Positions 26,124 to 34,513 of a stretch of DNA of 64,000 nucleotides are shown in pieces. Source of the stretch: Chryseobacterium endalhagicum (GTDB lineage: Bacteria > Bacteroidota > Bacteroidia > Flavobacteriales > Weeksellaceae); the NCBI RefSeq assembly GCF_016745235.1, contig NZ_JAELVM010000003.1:744001-808000 (forward strand), read 5' to 3'. The position numbers and the translations under genes were made by a program. Position 1 is the stretch's first letter. Every line of letters begins with the position of its first letter. The notes below the pieces were generated by a model that was not told the origin of the DNA, searched no databases, and was given only the letters and a program-made list of their open reading frames with translations.

Positions 26124-26891
26124 ATGAAGTTGAAATTTTTAGGAACCGGTACTTCCCAGGGTGTACCCGTTATAGGCTGTACCTGCGAAGTGTGTACCTC
26201 CGAAAATCCCAAAGACAAACGTTTCCGATCCTCCGTAATGATTACTACAGAGGAAAGCCGGAAAATACTGATCGACTGCGGACCGGATTTCAGGGAACAG
26301 ATGCTTCTGAACCACGAGCACAACGTAGATATTGCCCTTCTTACCCACGAACACAATGACCACGTAATAGGCCTCGATGATATGCGACCGCTGATCTTTA
26401 AAAGCGGGAAAGACATGCCCATTTACTGTTACGAAAGAGTGGGTCACGAGATCAAAAAACGTTTCCCTTACGCTTTCACGGATATAAGATATCCCGGCGC
26501 TCCGGCTTTTGATCTTCATGAAATTGAGAACAAACCTTTCCATGTATTAGACACGGAAATTACTCCCATTGAAGTTATTCACTATAAAATTACGGTCTTC
26601 GGCTATAAATTTAAAAACCTGGCGTATATCACGGATGCCAATTTCATTTCAGATACAGAAAAAGAAAAACTGAAGAATCTGGATGTGCTGATCTTAAACT
26701 GCATCAGGAAATTTGATCCGCATCCTGCCCATTTTGTCCTTCCGGACGTCATTGCCCTGTTTAAGGAGCTTCAGCCTAAAAAATTATTTTTAACCCACAT
26801 CAGCCACCATCTGGGACTGCATGATATTGAAGATAAGGAGCTTCCGGAAGGAATGCATCTGGCCTACGACGGACTGGAAATAGAATTTTAA
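26124..26891 (+). CDS. MBL-fold metallo-hydrolase (PhnP-like)
   Basis: A 255-aa metallo-beta-lactamase-fold protein starting MKLKFLGTGTSQGVPVIGC. The metal-binding motif THEHNDH is at residues 74-80, and C19, C21 and C24 in the GCTCEVC segment could form the extra zinc site of PhnP-type phosphodiesterases. Later conserved parts are AYITDANFIS and LTHISHHLGLHD. The family hydrolyses cyclic phosphodiesters or related substrates; no phosphonate genes are nearby, so the substrate is open. Confidence 0.9.
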   Translation: MKLKFLGTGTSQGVPVIGCTCEVCTSENPKDKRFRSSVMITTEESRKILIDCGPDFREQMLLNHEHNVDIALLTHEHNDHVIGLDDMRPLIFKSGKDMPIYCYERVGHEIKKRFPYAFTDIRYPGAPAFDLHEIENKPFHVLDTEITPIEVIHYKITVFGYKFKNLAYITDANFISDTEKEKLKNLDVLILNCIRKFDPHPAHFVLPDVIALFKELQPKKLFLTHISHHLGLHDIEDKELPEGMHLAYDGLEIEF

Positions 26892-26911
26892 AATTTTTCC
26901 TCCAAAAAGCT

Positions 26912-26941
26912 TTTGAACATTAAAAAAAGTTTCTATATTTG
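26912..26941 (+). promoter_or_regulatory. Bacteroidota-type promoter for tRNA-Leu
   Basis: TTTG at 26912-26915 and TATATTTG at 26934-26941, 18 nt apart; the tRNA starts 18 nt later. Confidence 0.82.
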
Positions 26942-26959
26942 CACACCAATTTAACACAT

Positions 26960-27039
26960 GCCCAAGTGGCGGAATTGGTAGACGCGCTGGTCTCAAACAC
27001 CAGTTCTTAGGAGTACCGGTTCGATCCCGGTCTTGGGTA
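26960..27039 (+). tRNA. tRNA-Leu (anticodon CAA)
   Basis: A complete cloverleaf: acceptor GCCCAAG/CTTGGGT (first pair G-U), D arm GCG...CGC, anticodon stem CTGGT/ACCAG with loop CTCAAAC (anticodon CAA, reads UUG), an 11-nt variable arm, T arm ACCGG-TTCGATC-CCGGT and discriminator A. The 3' CCA is not encoded. Confidence 0.97.
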
Positions 27040-27044
27040 CAAAA

Positions 27045-27082
27045 AACCTCTGAAATCTTTTGATTTTCGGAGGTTTTTATTT
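27045..27082 (+). terminator. Intrinsic terminator after tRNA-Leu
   Basis: AACCTCTGAAA pairs with TTTTCGGAGGTT (27045-27075), followed by TTTATTTTTG. The sequence is nearly identical, in inverted orientation, to the terminator at 32659-32693. Confidence 0.9.
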
Positions 27083-27156
27083 TTGTGGGTGGTTAAAAGG
27101 ATAACCATTTCTTTTACAACAACCCAACCTGGATCTTTTTCGTTTATAAAACTTAA

Positions 27157-27187
27157 AAAAGCTCCAAAGTACAATGACTCTGGAGCT
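27157..27187 (-). terminator. Intrinsic terminator of the BspA-like gene
   Basis: AGCTCCA (27160-27166) pairs with TGGAGCT (27181-27187); the minus strand continues TTTTTTAAG. Confidence 0.85.
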
Positions 27188-27219
27188 GAATTTAAATAGG
27201 TAACCTTTCAGCTGATCTG

Positions 27220-28713
27220 CTATTCCTTGATTATTTTAGTGAAGACAGTGTTTCCTTTTAAGAAATAGTTCCCTGATGGATATTCAGTAAGATCAATCGT
27301 ATTTTTCCCTTTTCTGAATATCATATTTTTAATGAGTTTACCGTTGATGTCATATAAATGAACATTTTCGTCCGCTGAGGATTCCACATTGATCACTCCT
27401 GTCGTGGGATTAGGATAAGCCGAAGTTTTTGTTTTTGCTGAAACTTCTCTTGTGGACAGAAAACAACCGGAAATATAGGAATCTCCAATAATATTAAACC
27501 CTTTGTTGATCAGTTGGGCTCTGGCCAGCATGGCTTGCGGTGTAGAATAAATAAGTCCTGTTGCATCTATCGTTCCGGACGTTATTGTTGAGTTCGTCCA
27601 TGTGGGATTATTATTCAGAGCAATGAGAAAATTACTGTAATTCGTACATGATAAGCCGGCATTTTTAAAGCCAAAATAGATTGAATTCCATGTGAAGTTC
27701 TGAAGCTTGATATTCCACGAAGAAATATCCTGGTCAAAATGTAAAGCACCCGCAAACATATTAAATCCGGCAAAATAATCAACCTTACTTACATCCCAGT
27801 TTCCGATGGGCTGATTGAATGATACTGCATTTTCAAACATATGCTCAAAATCTTTTGCGTTACCTGTATTCCAGTTATTAAGAGGCTGATTAAATGCTGC
27901 TGCATTATAGAATGTATAGCGGAAATCAACAGCATTTTCAGTATTCCATGAATTTAATGGCTGGTTGAAAGCTGTGGCATCCGAAAACATGGAAGAGAAA
28001 TCGGTTCCGGATATCGTGTTCCAGCCAGAAATATCCTGATTGAAAGAAGAGGCAAAAGAAAACATGCTGCTAAAATTTGTTACTTTTCCTGTATACCAGT
28101 TTCCAATATTCTGATTAAACAGAGTGGCTCCGCTGAACATACCGCTCATGTCCTTAACATTGTATGGATTCCAGTAAGAAAATGAAGTGTGACCTGTCAA
28201 AGATGAACAGTTAAGAAACATTTGTGATAAACTGGTAATCTGGGTCAGATCAGGACCGTCTGCAGCCGTTACGTTAAGATTGGGACAGTTGGCGAATGCG
28301 CTGTCGAATTGCTGAAGCCATGTAGTATTTCCCCACTGGCTCACTTCTATGAGCTCCTGATTTCCACCGGGAGGCATAATGCCGGTATTGGCCCTGAACC
28401 CATAAAATAGCCCGTTACCGCCGGATGCTTTCACTTCGTAGGTTGCCTGCAGGGGATCTGTATGTAATGATGGTCCGAAATTTATGGTTATAGGATTGTT
28501 GCTGTTAGAGGTTACAGAACTCATGAGTCCGTTATGCTCAGGATATCCTACTTCTTCCCAATAAATGGTGTAATCGGTTCCTGTGCCGCCGAAAGTTATG
28601 GAATGGTCAATAATACCATTTGCATTGGGTTTCCAGAGCGTAACAAATTCATTCTGCGCGTAGGAAATGAAAAATAAAAAAAGAAAAACGATGGTGAGTT
28701 GTTTTTTACACAT
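27220..28713 (-). CDS. BspA-like (DUF285) repeat protein with T9SS sorting domain
   Basis: A 497-aa cell-surface or secreted protein. The signal peptide ends near FFISYAQ (residue 20). From residue ~165 to ~340 there are at least six 25-residue repeats of the form MF-xx-A-xx-FNQ-x-I-xx-WN (repeat starts at 192, 217, 242, 267, 292, then 319 after a two-residue insertion), typical of the DUF285/BspA family involved in adhesion. The C-terminal ~75 residues carry a type IX secretion sorting domain (AYPNPTTGVINVES ... LYDINGKLIKN ... YPSGNYFLK). Single gene with its own terminator and a perfect TAnnTTTG box upstream. Confidence 0.9.
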   Translation of the reverse strand: MCKKQLTIVFLFLFFISYAQNEFVTLWKPNANGIIDHSITFGGTGTDYTIYWEEVGYPEHNGLMSSVTSNSNNPITINFGPSLHTDPLQATYEVKASGGNGLFYGFRANTGIMPPGGNQELIEVSQWGNTTWLQQFDSAFANCPNLNVTAADGPDLTQITSLSQMFLNCSSLTGHTSFSYWNPYNVKDMSGMFSGATLFNQNIGNWYTGKVTNFSSMFSFASSFNQDISGWNTISGTDFSSMFSDATAFNQPLNSWNTENAVDFRYTFYNAAAFNQPLNNWNTGNAKDFEHMFENAVSFNQPIGNWDVSKVDYFAGFNMFAGALHFDQDISSWNIKLQNFTWNSIYFGFKNAGLSCTNYSNFLIALNNNPTWTNSTITSGTIDATGLIYSTPQAMLARAQLINKGFNIIGDSYISGCFLSTREVSAKTKTSAYPNPTTGVINVESSADENVHLYDINGKLIKNMIFRKGKNTIDLTEYPSGNYFLKGNTVFTKIIKE

Positions 28714-28792
28714 AATTTAAAAGAGTTATTTTAAGGTTAAAAATTTTAGTAAGACAATTAATTTCCCGGGATTCTTTATCTTATCTCTGATA

Positions 28793-28800
28793 CAAAGGTA
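28793..28800 (-). promoter_or_regulatory. Putative -7 element for the BspA-like gene
   Basis: TACCTTTG on the minus strand, 79 nt upstream of the start; no clear -33 box. Confidence 0.55.
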
Positions 28801-29191
28801 CTGGCACACAGCGTCATAACTTGTCGCATTATAATTTAATCGCTTATTTTTTTGTTTTTTTTGATGAAAATAACACTATAAAATATGGGTGGCAGCAGAC
28901 CAGCTGAATGGAAGAAATGGAAAGTAAATTGACCGTTTTTATTTTTTTTGGAATTGAGGAAAAGTGATTGAAAAATATTTACCCACTCCTCTTAAGAAAC
29001 AATAAGTAACTTCATTTTCCTATTCTATGATTCATGCTTTGATTCGAAGAATGTTTTATTAACCTTAGTGACATCCCCATTTACAGAGTATTACTTTAAA
29101 GATTAAATTAATCTAAAAACCACCCTTATTTCCCTTCTCCTTCATTATTTCACTAACTTTATTGTCCTTAATTTTATAAAAAACAACTTAT
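28801..29191. other. Divergent intergenic region, nothing else seen
   Basis: A very AT-rich 390-nt gap between the BspA-like gene and the LuxR gene. No ORF, hairpin or repeat of note. Confidence 0.5.
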
Positions 29192-29977
29192 ATGAAAAAA
29201 ATTCATCCTATCAGCACTGATGAACTGCTCAGTTCGCTTGATCATAGGAATAATACACAAATAAAATATTATAGTTTTTTTGAAGAAAAAATAAACAGTA
29301 TCGCAGACCATGCCATCAGTACTTATTTTTGGATTCTCCTTAACCGATCGGAATGGAAAATTGAAATGGTAAGTGAGAATATTGAACAGTTTACTCCTAC
29401 TAAAAAAGATGACTGGATTCAAAGCTTCGAAAATCATTTCTACATGGAGCTATATCATCCTGAAGACAGAGAATATTTAAATGCTGCTTTTCAGTTTGCG
29501 GAGAAAACACGTTTAAGTTTACCTGATTCCAAAAGAGGGACATTAAAATTTAATTTTTATGGAAGAATGAGGGATCGGAATAATGAATATCGTTTGGTAA
29601 TGATTAAATCAATAGGCCAATATATTAATGATAAAAATGAAATAGAAGCCTCTTTAGTTGTGATTTATGACATTTCCCATTTTAAGATTCCTAATCTTCC
29701 ATTATTTTCCGTAATTGACGATAGTAAAGAAACACAGTATTATAAATATATTGAAAGAGAGATTAAAAACATTGAGATTGATGTCCCAAAAATAAGTAAA
29801 AGGGAAAAGCAAATCCTGGAACTCATTTGCTCAGGCTATAATACTCCTCAAATTGCACTGAAACTTTCTATTTCGTACTATACAGTGGAAAATCACAAAC
29901 AAAATCTCCGAAAAAAAACCAATACAAAAACATCATCTGAGCTCGTTGCATTTGTTATGATTCACAACTTAATATAA
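29192..29977 (+). CDS. PAS-like sensor with LuxR-type HTH
   Basis: A 261-aa transcription regulator. Residues ~30-170 look like a PAS-type sensory domain (WKIEMVSENIEQFTP, LYHPEDREYLNAAFQF, then a strand-rich part and VVIYDISHFK). Residues ~195-261 form a LuxR-type HTH: ISKREKQILELICSGYNTPQIALKLSISYYTVENHKQNLRKKT. No phosphoreceiver domain. It has no operon partner; the ligand and targets are unknown. Proteins of this layout are frequent in Chryseobacterium. Confidence 0.85.
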   Translation: MKKIHPISTDELLSSLDHRNNTQIKYYSFFEEKINSIADHAISTYFWILLNRSEWKIEMVSENIEQFTPTKKDDWIQSFENHFYMELYHPEDREYLNAAFQFAEKTRLSLPDSKRGTLKFNFYGRMRDRNNEYRLVMIKSIGQYINDKNEIEASLVVIYDISHFKIPNLPLFSVIDDSKETQYYKYIEREIKNIEIDVPKISKREKQILELICSGYNTPQIALKLSISYYTVENHKQNLRKKTNTKTSSELVAFVMIHNLI

Positions 29978-30040
29978 AAGCGCTCTCGTCATCAGCCGGA
30001 AAAAATTTGTAATTGAATTTTTCTCTTCGTTTAAATATAA

Positions 30041-30077
30041 AAACACCTGCTTGCGTAAACGAAGCAGGTGTTTTTAA
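30041..30077. terminator. Bidirectional intrinsic terminator
   Basis: AAACACCTGCTT (30041-30052) pairs with AAGCAGGTGTTT (30062-30073), with a T-run on the plus side and an A-rich stretch on the other; it serves both the LuxR gene and the convergent META gene. Confidence 0.88.
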
Positions 30078-30093
30078 TCATTACCAATCTGTC

Positions 30094-30522
30094 CTATTTT
30101 ACAATATGAGAGGATTCAGCTACATGAAATTTCAACAGTAAAGTTTCAGCCTGGTACAACTCCAAATTATCACCATTGATTACATACTTATTAGTCTTTT
30201 GAAGCAGACTCAGGAAATTCTGCTCTGCGTCTGGGTTGGGACAAGCCATTTTTGTGGAACCAATCTTCCCTACTGAAAAAGCCCCGGACGAAGCCTCTGT
30301 TGTAATAGTACCAAAATAATTATTGCAGCCTGTATTCCCATTTATTTTTTTGCCTTTAATGTGTAAGGTTGGTATTCTCCTCTGCCCGTCACCTATCAAG
30401 CTCCATGCTGTATTATCAAGATCAGGCTGAACTCTTACTTTATTAGAAGTCTTTACATGAGTTGTTGTTTTACAAGATGCCAAAGCAGTAACAACACCAA
30501 AAATTAAAAATATTTTTTTCAT
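30094..30522 (-). CDS. META domain lipoprotein (HslJ-like)
   Basis: A 142-aa protein with a lipoprotein signal ending in ALASC (Cys at about residue 17). The mature part is one META domain: NTAWSLIGDGQ near the start, then INGNTGCNNYFGTI and KMACPNPDAEQNFLSLL, the conserved G-N-T-G-C-N and A-C-P-E-F regions. In E. coli, HslJ is heat-induced and linked to novobiocin resistance. It is likely to be anchored in the outer or inner membrane facing the periplasm. Confidence 0.88.
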   Translation of the reverse strand: MKKIFLIFGVVTALASCKTTTHVKTSNKVRVQPDLDNTAWSLIGDGQRRIPTLHIKGKKINGNTGCNNYFGTITTEASSGAFSVGKIGSTKMACPNPDAEQNFLSLLQKTNKYVINGDNLELYQAETLLLKFHVAESSHIVK

Positions 30523-30581
30523 TTTCTTTTGTTTTATTGTTATAAACTTTAAAAGTCTTCATGGTGATTTCAATTAGATTT

Positions 30582-31391
30582 TTACCCTAATCTTGTTATA
30601 AATATATTAACCTTGCGCTGTGTATTACTCGGTACTCCCTGGATGTCATAACAGAACCATTCAATCCTATATGCTTTCTCCTTAATCATAAGAGTGACCA
30701 TAGCATTAGTGGCGTAGGTGCTTCCCCAGGACGGCATAGTTCCTGTCGATGAATTAGGGCTACTAGAATTACCAAATGGAAACCATTGCCCAGACGCTGG
30801 TATAGAAAGGTAGCCATGGCTATAAGAAGCGTTATTATAGCCCATTGTATAACTGATAGTTATGGAATTTGCCGTAGTGTTGTAAAATTTAGGATGATAG
30901 GCATAAGTGCCAGTGTAGGAATTAATATCTATCATCAATCCATCTAAAATTGGAAGAGGTTTTACTAATGGCTGATTACTCAAATCCTGGTTGCTTGAAC
31001 CATTTAAATGGAAGATTTCTGTATAATAGATCGTTTCTCCCGGTAAAATAGATCCTCCATTACTTTCACCTTTTATAGGTTTCCATATAGAATTAGGTGC
31101 ATCATAATAATAAAAACCTGTAGCTTTAACATTAATGGTTTTGAGACTGTTCCCAATTCCTTCAGTTACAAATATCAGGGTTCCATTTTGATCAGCCCCA
31201 TATGCATTATCTTTTTTACCAAGGTCTGGGGCTGTGTATCTGGGAATCAAAATTCCATCCGGATTATTAACATTCGTTCCTCCTACAATATCAAGAGTAG
31301 ATTTTGGATTCGAATGATTTATCCCTATTTGTGCCTGAAATCCGCCCCATATCAGCATGGGGATTAAAAGTAACTTATTGTTTTTCATCAC
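30582..31391 (-). CDS. Secreted protein of unknown function, QIGINHSNPKSTLDI type
   Basis: A 269-aa protein. The signal peptide ends near GGFQA and the mature N-terminus reads QIGINHSNPKSTLDIVG. Then follow a segment with GILIPRYTAPDLG, which occurs in many flavobacterial surface proteins of this type, and a beta-rich C-terminal half. It shares the N-terminal motif with the gene just upstream (31442-32422) and with 13058-13708. No enzymatic motif. The 50-nt gap suggests it is in one operon with 31442-32422. Confidence 0.7.
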   Translation of the reverse strand: MMKNNKLLLIPMLIWGGFQAQIGINHSNPKSTLDIVGGTNVNNPDGILIPRYTAPDLGKKDNAYGADQNGTLIFVTEGIGNSLKTINVKATGFYYYDAPNSIWKPIKGESNGGSILPGETIYYTEIFHLNGSSNQDLSNQPLVKPLPILDGLMIDINSYTGTYAYHPKFYNTTANSITISYTMGYNNASYSHGYLSIPASGQWFPFGNSSSPNSSTGTMPSWGSTYATNAMVTLMIKEKAYRIEWFCYDIQGVPSNTQRKVNIFITRLG

Positions 31392-31441
31392 TTGTGATTT
31401 TTATATTTGTATTATGTGTTTTTTAAATTAGGTCTTGGCAA

Positions 31442-32422
31442 TCAATTTAAGCGTTGAGCAGTAAAGTAAAAATAGTAGTTGACAGTATCTCTTGTCGCAT
31501 GCCATGTACAATTGTACCACTCTCCATTAGGAAAGGTGATCATGGTATTCACATACTCTGATAGATCTATGCTATCTGTTCCGAAAGTATCATCTCCATC
31601 AATTTTATAACTGTAATAAAAACCAGGCCCGGCAATAGTGGTATTAGCTCCATTCATATATCGATCGTTTGTTGAAAGAGAAGAAACACCATATGTAATT
31701 GGAGCAGAGGTAACATTACAAAATTTAGGGCTTACATTTCCTGATGATGTAGCTTCCAAAAAATCCATTCTTAACCCGTTAATCACAATAAATTTTGCCT
31801 GATCAGTAACATTGGAAAGCTCATAGGCAGACCGTCTATCGGTAGTAGTCGTATTGCTTACTGCTCTCCCGGTCATTATATTTCTTGTTCCTCCATTAGC
31901 TGTAAAAATATTAATTGGCACAACCGCCCTAAACGATTTAATGGCACCTACCGGAATAGTATTATCATTAGAGACCGTAGTCTGTTGAAAAATATCCCAT
32001 AAAGGAGTTGTTGTCCCATTATTTGAATTTTTAACGACCATTACCGATTGTCCCGATTTAATAATAATAGTATTGGCGATGGAAACGGGACCAGTTTGAA
32101 GCAGCTGTGTACCCTTCCCTTTGATAGTGACATCAAAAGAAGACGTATTCTTAATATGATATACTCTACCATAAAACGAATTTTTCACTACATCTGCTAC
32201 AACAGCATCAGGAAGAGTAATGGTAACACCAGATGAGGCTCCTACTACATTTACAAATTGATCAGCAATGGTTAAGTCAGCATCCACTGCTACCGACTTA
32301 TAGCTCCCTGCATATGATCCATTTACAGCCAGCGTACTATTAGGATACTGTGTGCCAATCCCAACCTGCGAATATGAAATTGAGGAAATAAGAAGAATTC
32401 CTAATCTAATCATTTTTTTCAT
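31442..32422 (-). CDS. Secreted protein of unknown function, QVGIGTQYPNSTLAVNG type
   Basis: A 326-aa protein with a signal peptide ending at SISYS and a mature N-terminus QVGIGTQYPNSTLAVNG. The central part (GVTITLPDAVVADVV ... GRVYHIKNTSS ... IIIKSGQSVMVV) resembles trimeric fibre-like domains in Bacteroidota and phage proteins; the C-terminal 130 residues are beta-rich with aromatic residues. Function unknown; surface exposure is an inference. A good TAnnTTTG box lies upstream. Confidence 0.72.
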   Translation of the reverse strand: MKKMIRLGILLISSISYSQVGIGTQYPNSTLAVNGSYAGSYKSVAVDADLTIADQFVNVVGASSGVTITLPDAVVADVVKNSFYGRVYHIKNTSSFDVTIKGKGTQLLQTGPVSIANTIIIKSGQSVMVVKNSNNGTTTPLWDIFQQTTVSNDNTIPVGAIKSFRAVVPINIFTANGGTRNIMTGRAVSNTTTTDRRSAYELSNVTDQAKFIVINGLRMDFLEATSSGNVSPKFCNVTSAPITYGVSSLSTNDRYMNGANTTIAGPGFYYSYKIDGDDTFGTDSIDLSEYVNTMITFPNGEWYNCTWHATRDTVNYYFYFTAQRLN

Positions 32423-32447
32423 TGTGTTTTTGTATTTAATTATTCAG

Positions 32448-32455
32448 CAAATTTA
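32448..32455 (-). promoter_or_regulatory. Putative -7 element for the 32422-30582 operon
   Basis: TAAATTTG on the minus strand, 26 nt before the start codon. Confidence 0.6.
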
Positions 32456-32658
32456 CTGAGTTTAAACACTCGAAAAAATAATAGATTTCCCTCATTTTTC
32501 AATAATTTTATTCCAATCAACAGCCATTTTTGCTTGGTATTGAAATTTAAAACTTGGGTAAAATTTCCTGTTTTCAGACAAACAAAAATCATTAAATTTT
32601 GTTGTTAAACATTGTCAAAAAGGGCAAATTTTCAGCACATCAGATCATCAATACTATA

Positions 32659-32693
32659 AAAAAACCTCTGAAAATCAAAAGATTTCAGAGGTT
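32659..32693 (-). terminator. Intrinsic terminator of the mannitol/fructose operon
   Basis: AACCTCTGAAA (32663-32673) pairs with TTTCAGAGGTT (32683-32693); the minus strand reads into a T-run. The same hairpin, with one base changed, follows tRNA-Leu at 27045. Confidence 0.9.
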
Positions 32694-32716
32694 TTTATTT
32701 TTCACTTATTATTCCC

Positions 32717-33640
32717 TTAAAAACTCAGAGCCTCCAGCTCATTCCTCCCCTTAAAACCAAGAAATTCCTCCAGCGTATACTCCGGACACGCGCCTTCCTG
32801 CGAGGTAATGAAAGCTCCCAATGATACAGCCTGAGCCATAATTTCATGAGCGGAAGATTCTTTTTGTAACCTTTTGGATAAAAATCCGGCTAAAAATGAA
32901 TCGCCACTGCCAACAGTGTCTTTAACCTCAACGGGAATGGTCGGATACAGATAAAAATGGTCTTCATGAGCATACAGAGCGCCTTTACTTCCTTTTGAAA
33001 CGATGATCTCGCGGATGTTAAATTTATCCTGCAGGAATCTGATGCTGTCTTTTTCATCCTTGTATTCCTTCTTTAAAAAGTCAAGGACCATGCGGAGTTC
33101 CGCTTTATTGAATTTGGCCAGCTGGGTTTTGTGCAGCAGTTCATTAATAATTCTGATATCATAATACGGTTCCCTTAAATTGATGTCAAAAACATTGTAC
33201 GAGCTTATTTCAAGCAGTTGAAACAACGTATTTTTCGACTTCTCATTCCGTGCAGCCAGTGTTCCGAAGATCAAAGCATCAGCTGTACTGAGTACCTTTT
33301 GATTTTCCTGGGTAGTTTCAATAAAATCCCAGGCTACATTTTCTACAATTTCATAATGGGCATCATTGTTTTCGTCCACAGACGCAATTACTGTGCTTGT
33401 AGGATACTCCTCAGTGATCTGAATATGATCTGTAGAGATCTGCCAGTTTTTAATTTTATTCAGCAATTCACGGCCAAGATCGTCATCCCCAACGCTGCTG
33501 ATCATCTCTACATCAAGACCCATTTTAAAAAGATGATACGCGACATTAAACGGCGCGCCCCCAATCCTTCTCTGCTCTCCAGGAAATATATCCCAAAGGA
33601 CTTCCCCAAAGCAGACTGCTTTATATTTTTTATCTTCCAT
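32717..33640 (-). CDS. Fructokinase (PfkB/ribokinase family)
   Basis: A 307-aa sugar kinase. The first PfkB signature is RIGGAPFNVAYHLFKMG (25-41) and the second DTVGSGDSFLAGF (241-253), with catalytic base D247. It is fourth in the operon after mannitol dehydrogenase, a sugar porter and an outer-membrane protein, and the product of mannitol dehydrogenase is fructose, so fructose to fructose-6-phosphate is the likely reaction. The terminator lies directly behind. Confidence 0.88.
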   Translation of the reverse strand: MEDKKYKAVCFGEVLWDIFPGEQRRIGGAPFNVAYHLFKMGLDVEMISSVGDDDLGRELLNKIKNWQISTDHIQITEEYPTSTVIASVDENNDAHYEIVENVAWDFIETTQENQKVLSTADALIFGTLAARNEKSKNTLFQLLEISSYNVFDINLREPYYDIRIINELLHKTQLAKFNKAELRMVLDFLKKEYKDEKDSIRFLQDKFNIREIIVSKGSKGALYAHEDHFYLYPTIPVEVKDTVGSGDSFLAGFLSKRLQKESSAHEIMAQAVSLGAFITSQEGACPEYTLEEFLGFKGRNELEALSF

Positions 33641-33753
33641 GATCCGTTAAATTATATGTTCAAATAGATAGGTATTGTTTTATCATACCAGTAAATTACT
33701 AAAAATTCTATAGGTTTAAATAAGACAGAAAAACTTCTGCCCGGTTTTTATTT

Positions 33754-34488
33754 TTAAAATGAATACGCCTGAACGGAGAACTGAAGAAACGCATTGTTAT
33801 TAACCGGATTCCACATCGCCCATATTCCGACAGGGATTTTGTAGCCTTCAATGGTAAAGCTTTTCGAAAGAATAAGACTTATTTCATTGAACCCTGCGTC
33901 TTTTGCAAAGAAGTTGTTCTTTTCTCCGTTGCTGTTATTCAGGGCAAAACTGTAGCCTAACCTTCCCCGAACTTCAAGGCTTTCTTTTTTATACACAGGA
34001 TATTCTCCCGAAACAAAAGTGGAATATTTATTTTCCGTATTGATGCTGTTCCTGTCCCTTCCGAAAACCACTGTATTCCAGCTGAGAATCAGCGGAAACT
34101 GCTCACTCATGGTGTAATAGGACCTGAAATCCCAGAAACGTCCGGTTTCACGGGCAGAATAATTAAAATATTCCTTATTATTATACGTTGCACCCGGAGA
34201 GAAATTATAAATATCCCACAATTCAAGGACCAGATGTTTGTTCTTATACCCGATGTAGTGGTTAAATTCCTTATAAGAACCATCGAAATTACCACCCGCC
34301 CAGAAACCTCCGTAGAAATTTTTAAAATCCAGATGTACATCTCCCGTGTAGATGAACCCTGCAGACACTTCAAGCCCTCTCCAAAGATGACTGTTTCTAA
34401 GCTGCAGGGCAGAATGCAGCTCCTGTGCGCCCACCGATACACTCCCAATGATCAGCGAGAAAAAGATGAATAGATTATATTTAAGCAT
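33754..34488 (-). CDS. Outer-membrane beta-barrel protein of the mannitol operon
   Basis: A 244-aa protein: signal peptide (about 1-21, ending SVGAQ), then alternating aromatic/polar strands (LVLELWDIYNFS, FWDFRSYYTMS, LEVRGRLGYSFAL) ending in SVQAYSF, which looks like a beta-barrel ending with a terminal Phe. It sits between the sugar porter (25-nt gap) and the fructokinase, so it probably forms the outer-membrane pore or receptor for the polyol. I do not recognise a named family. Confidence 0.75.
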   Translation of the reverse strand: MLKYNLFIFFSLIIGSVSVGAQELHSALQLRNSHLWRGLEVSAGFIYTGDVHLDFKNFYGGFWAGGNFDGSYKEFNHYIGYKNKHLVLELWDIYNFSPGATYNNKEYFNYSARETGRFWDFRSYYTMSEQFPLILSWNTVVFGRDRNSINTENKYSTFVSGEYPVYKKESLEVRGRLGYSFALNNSNGEKNNFFAKDAGFNEISLILSKSFTIEGYKIPVGIWAMWNPVNNNAFLQFSVQAYSF

Positions 34489-34513
34489 ATTGTGTTTTTT
34501 AATGGAAATATGA

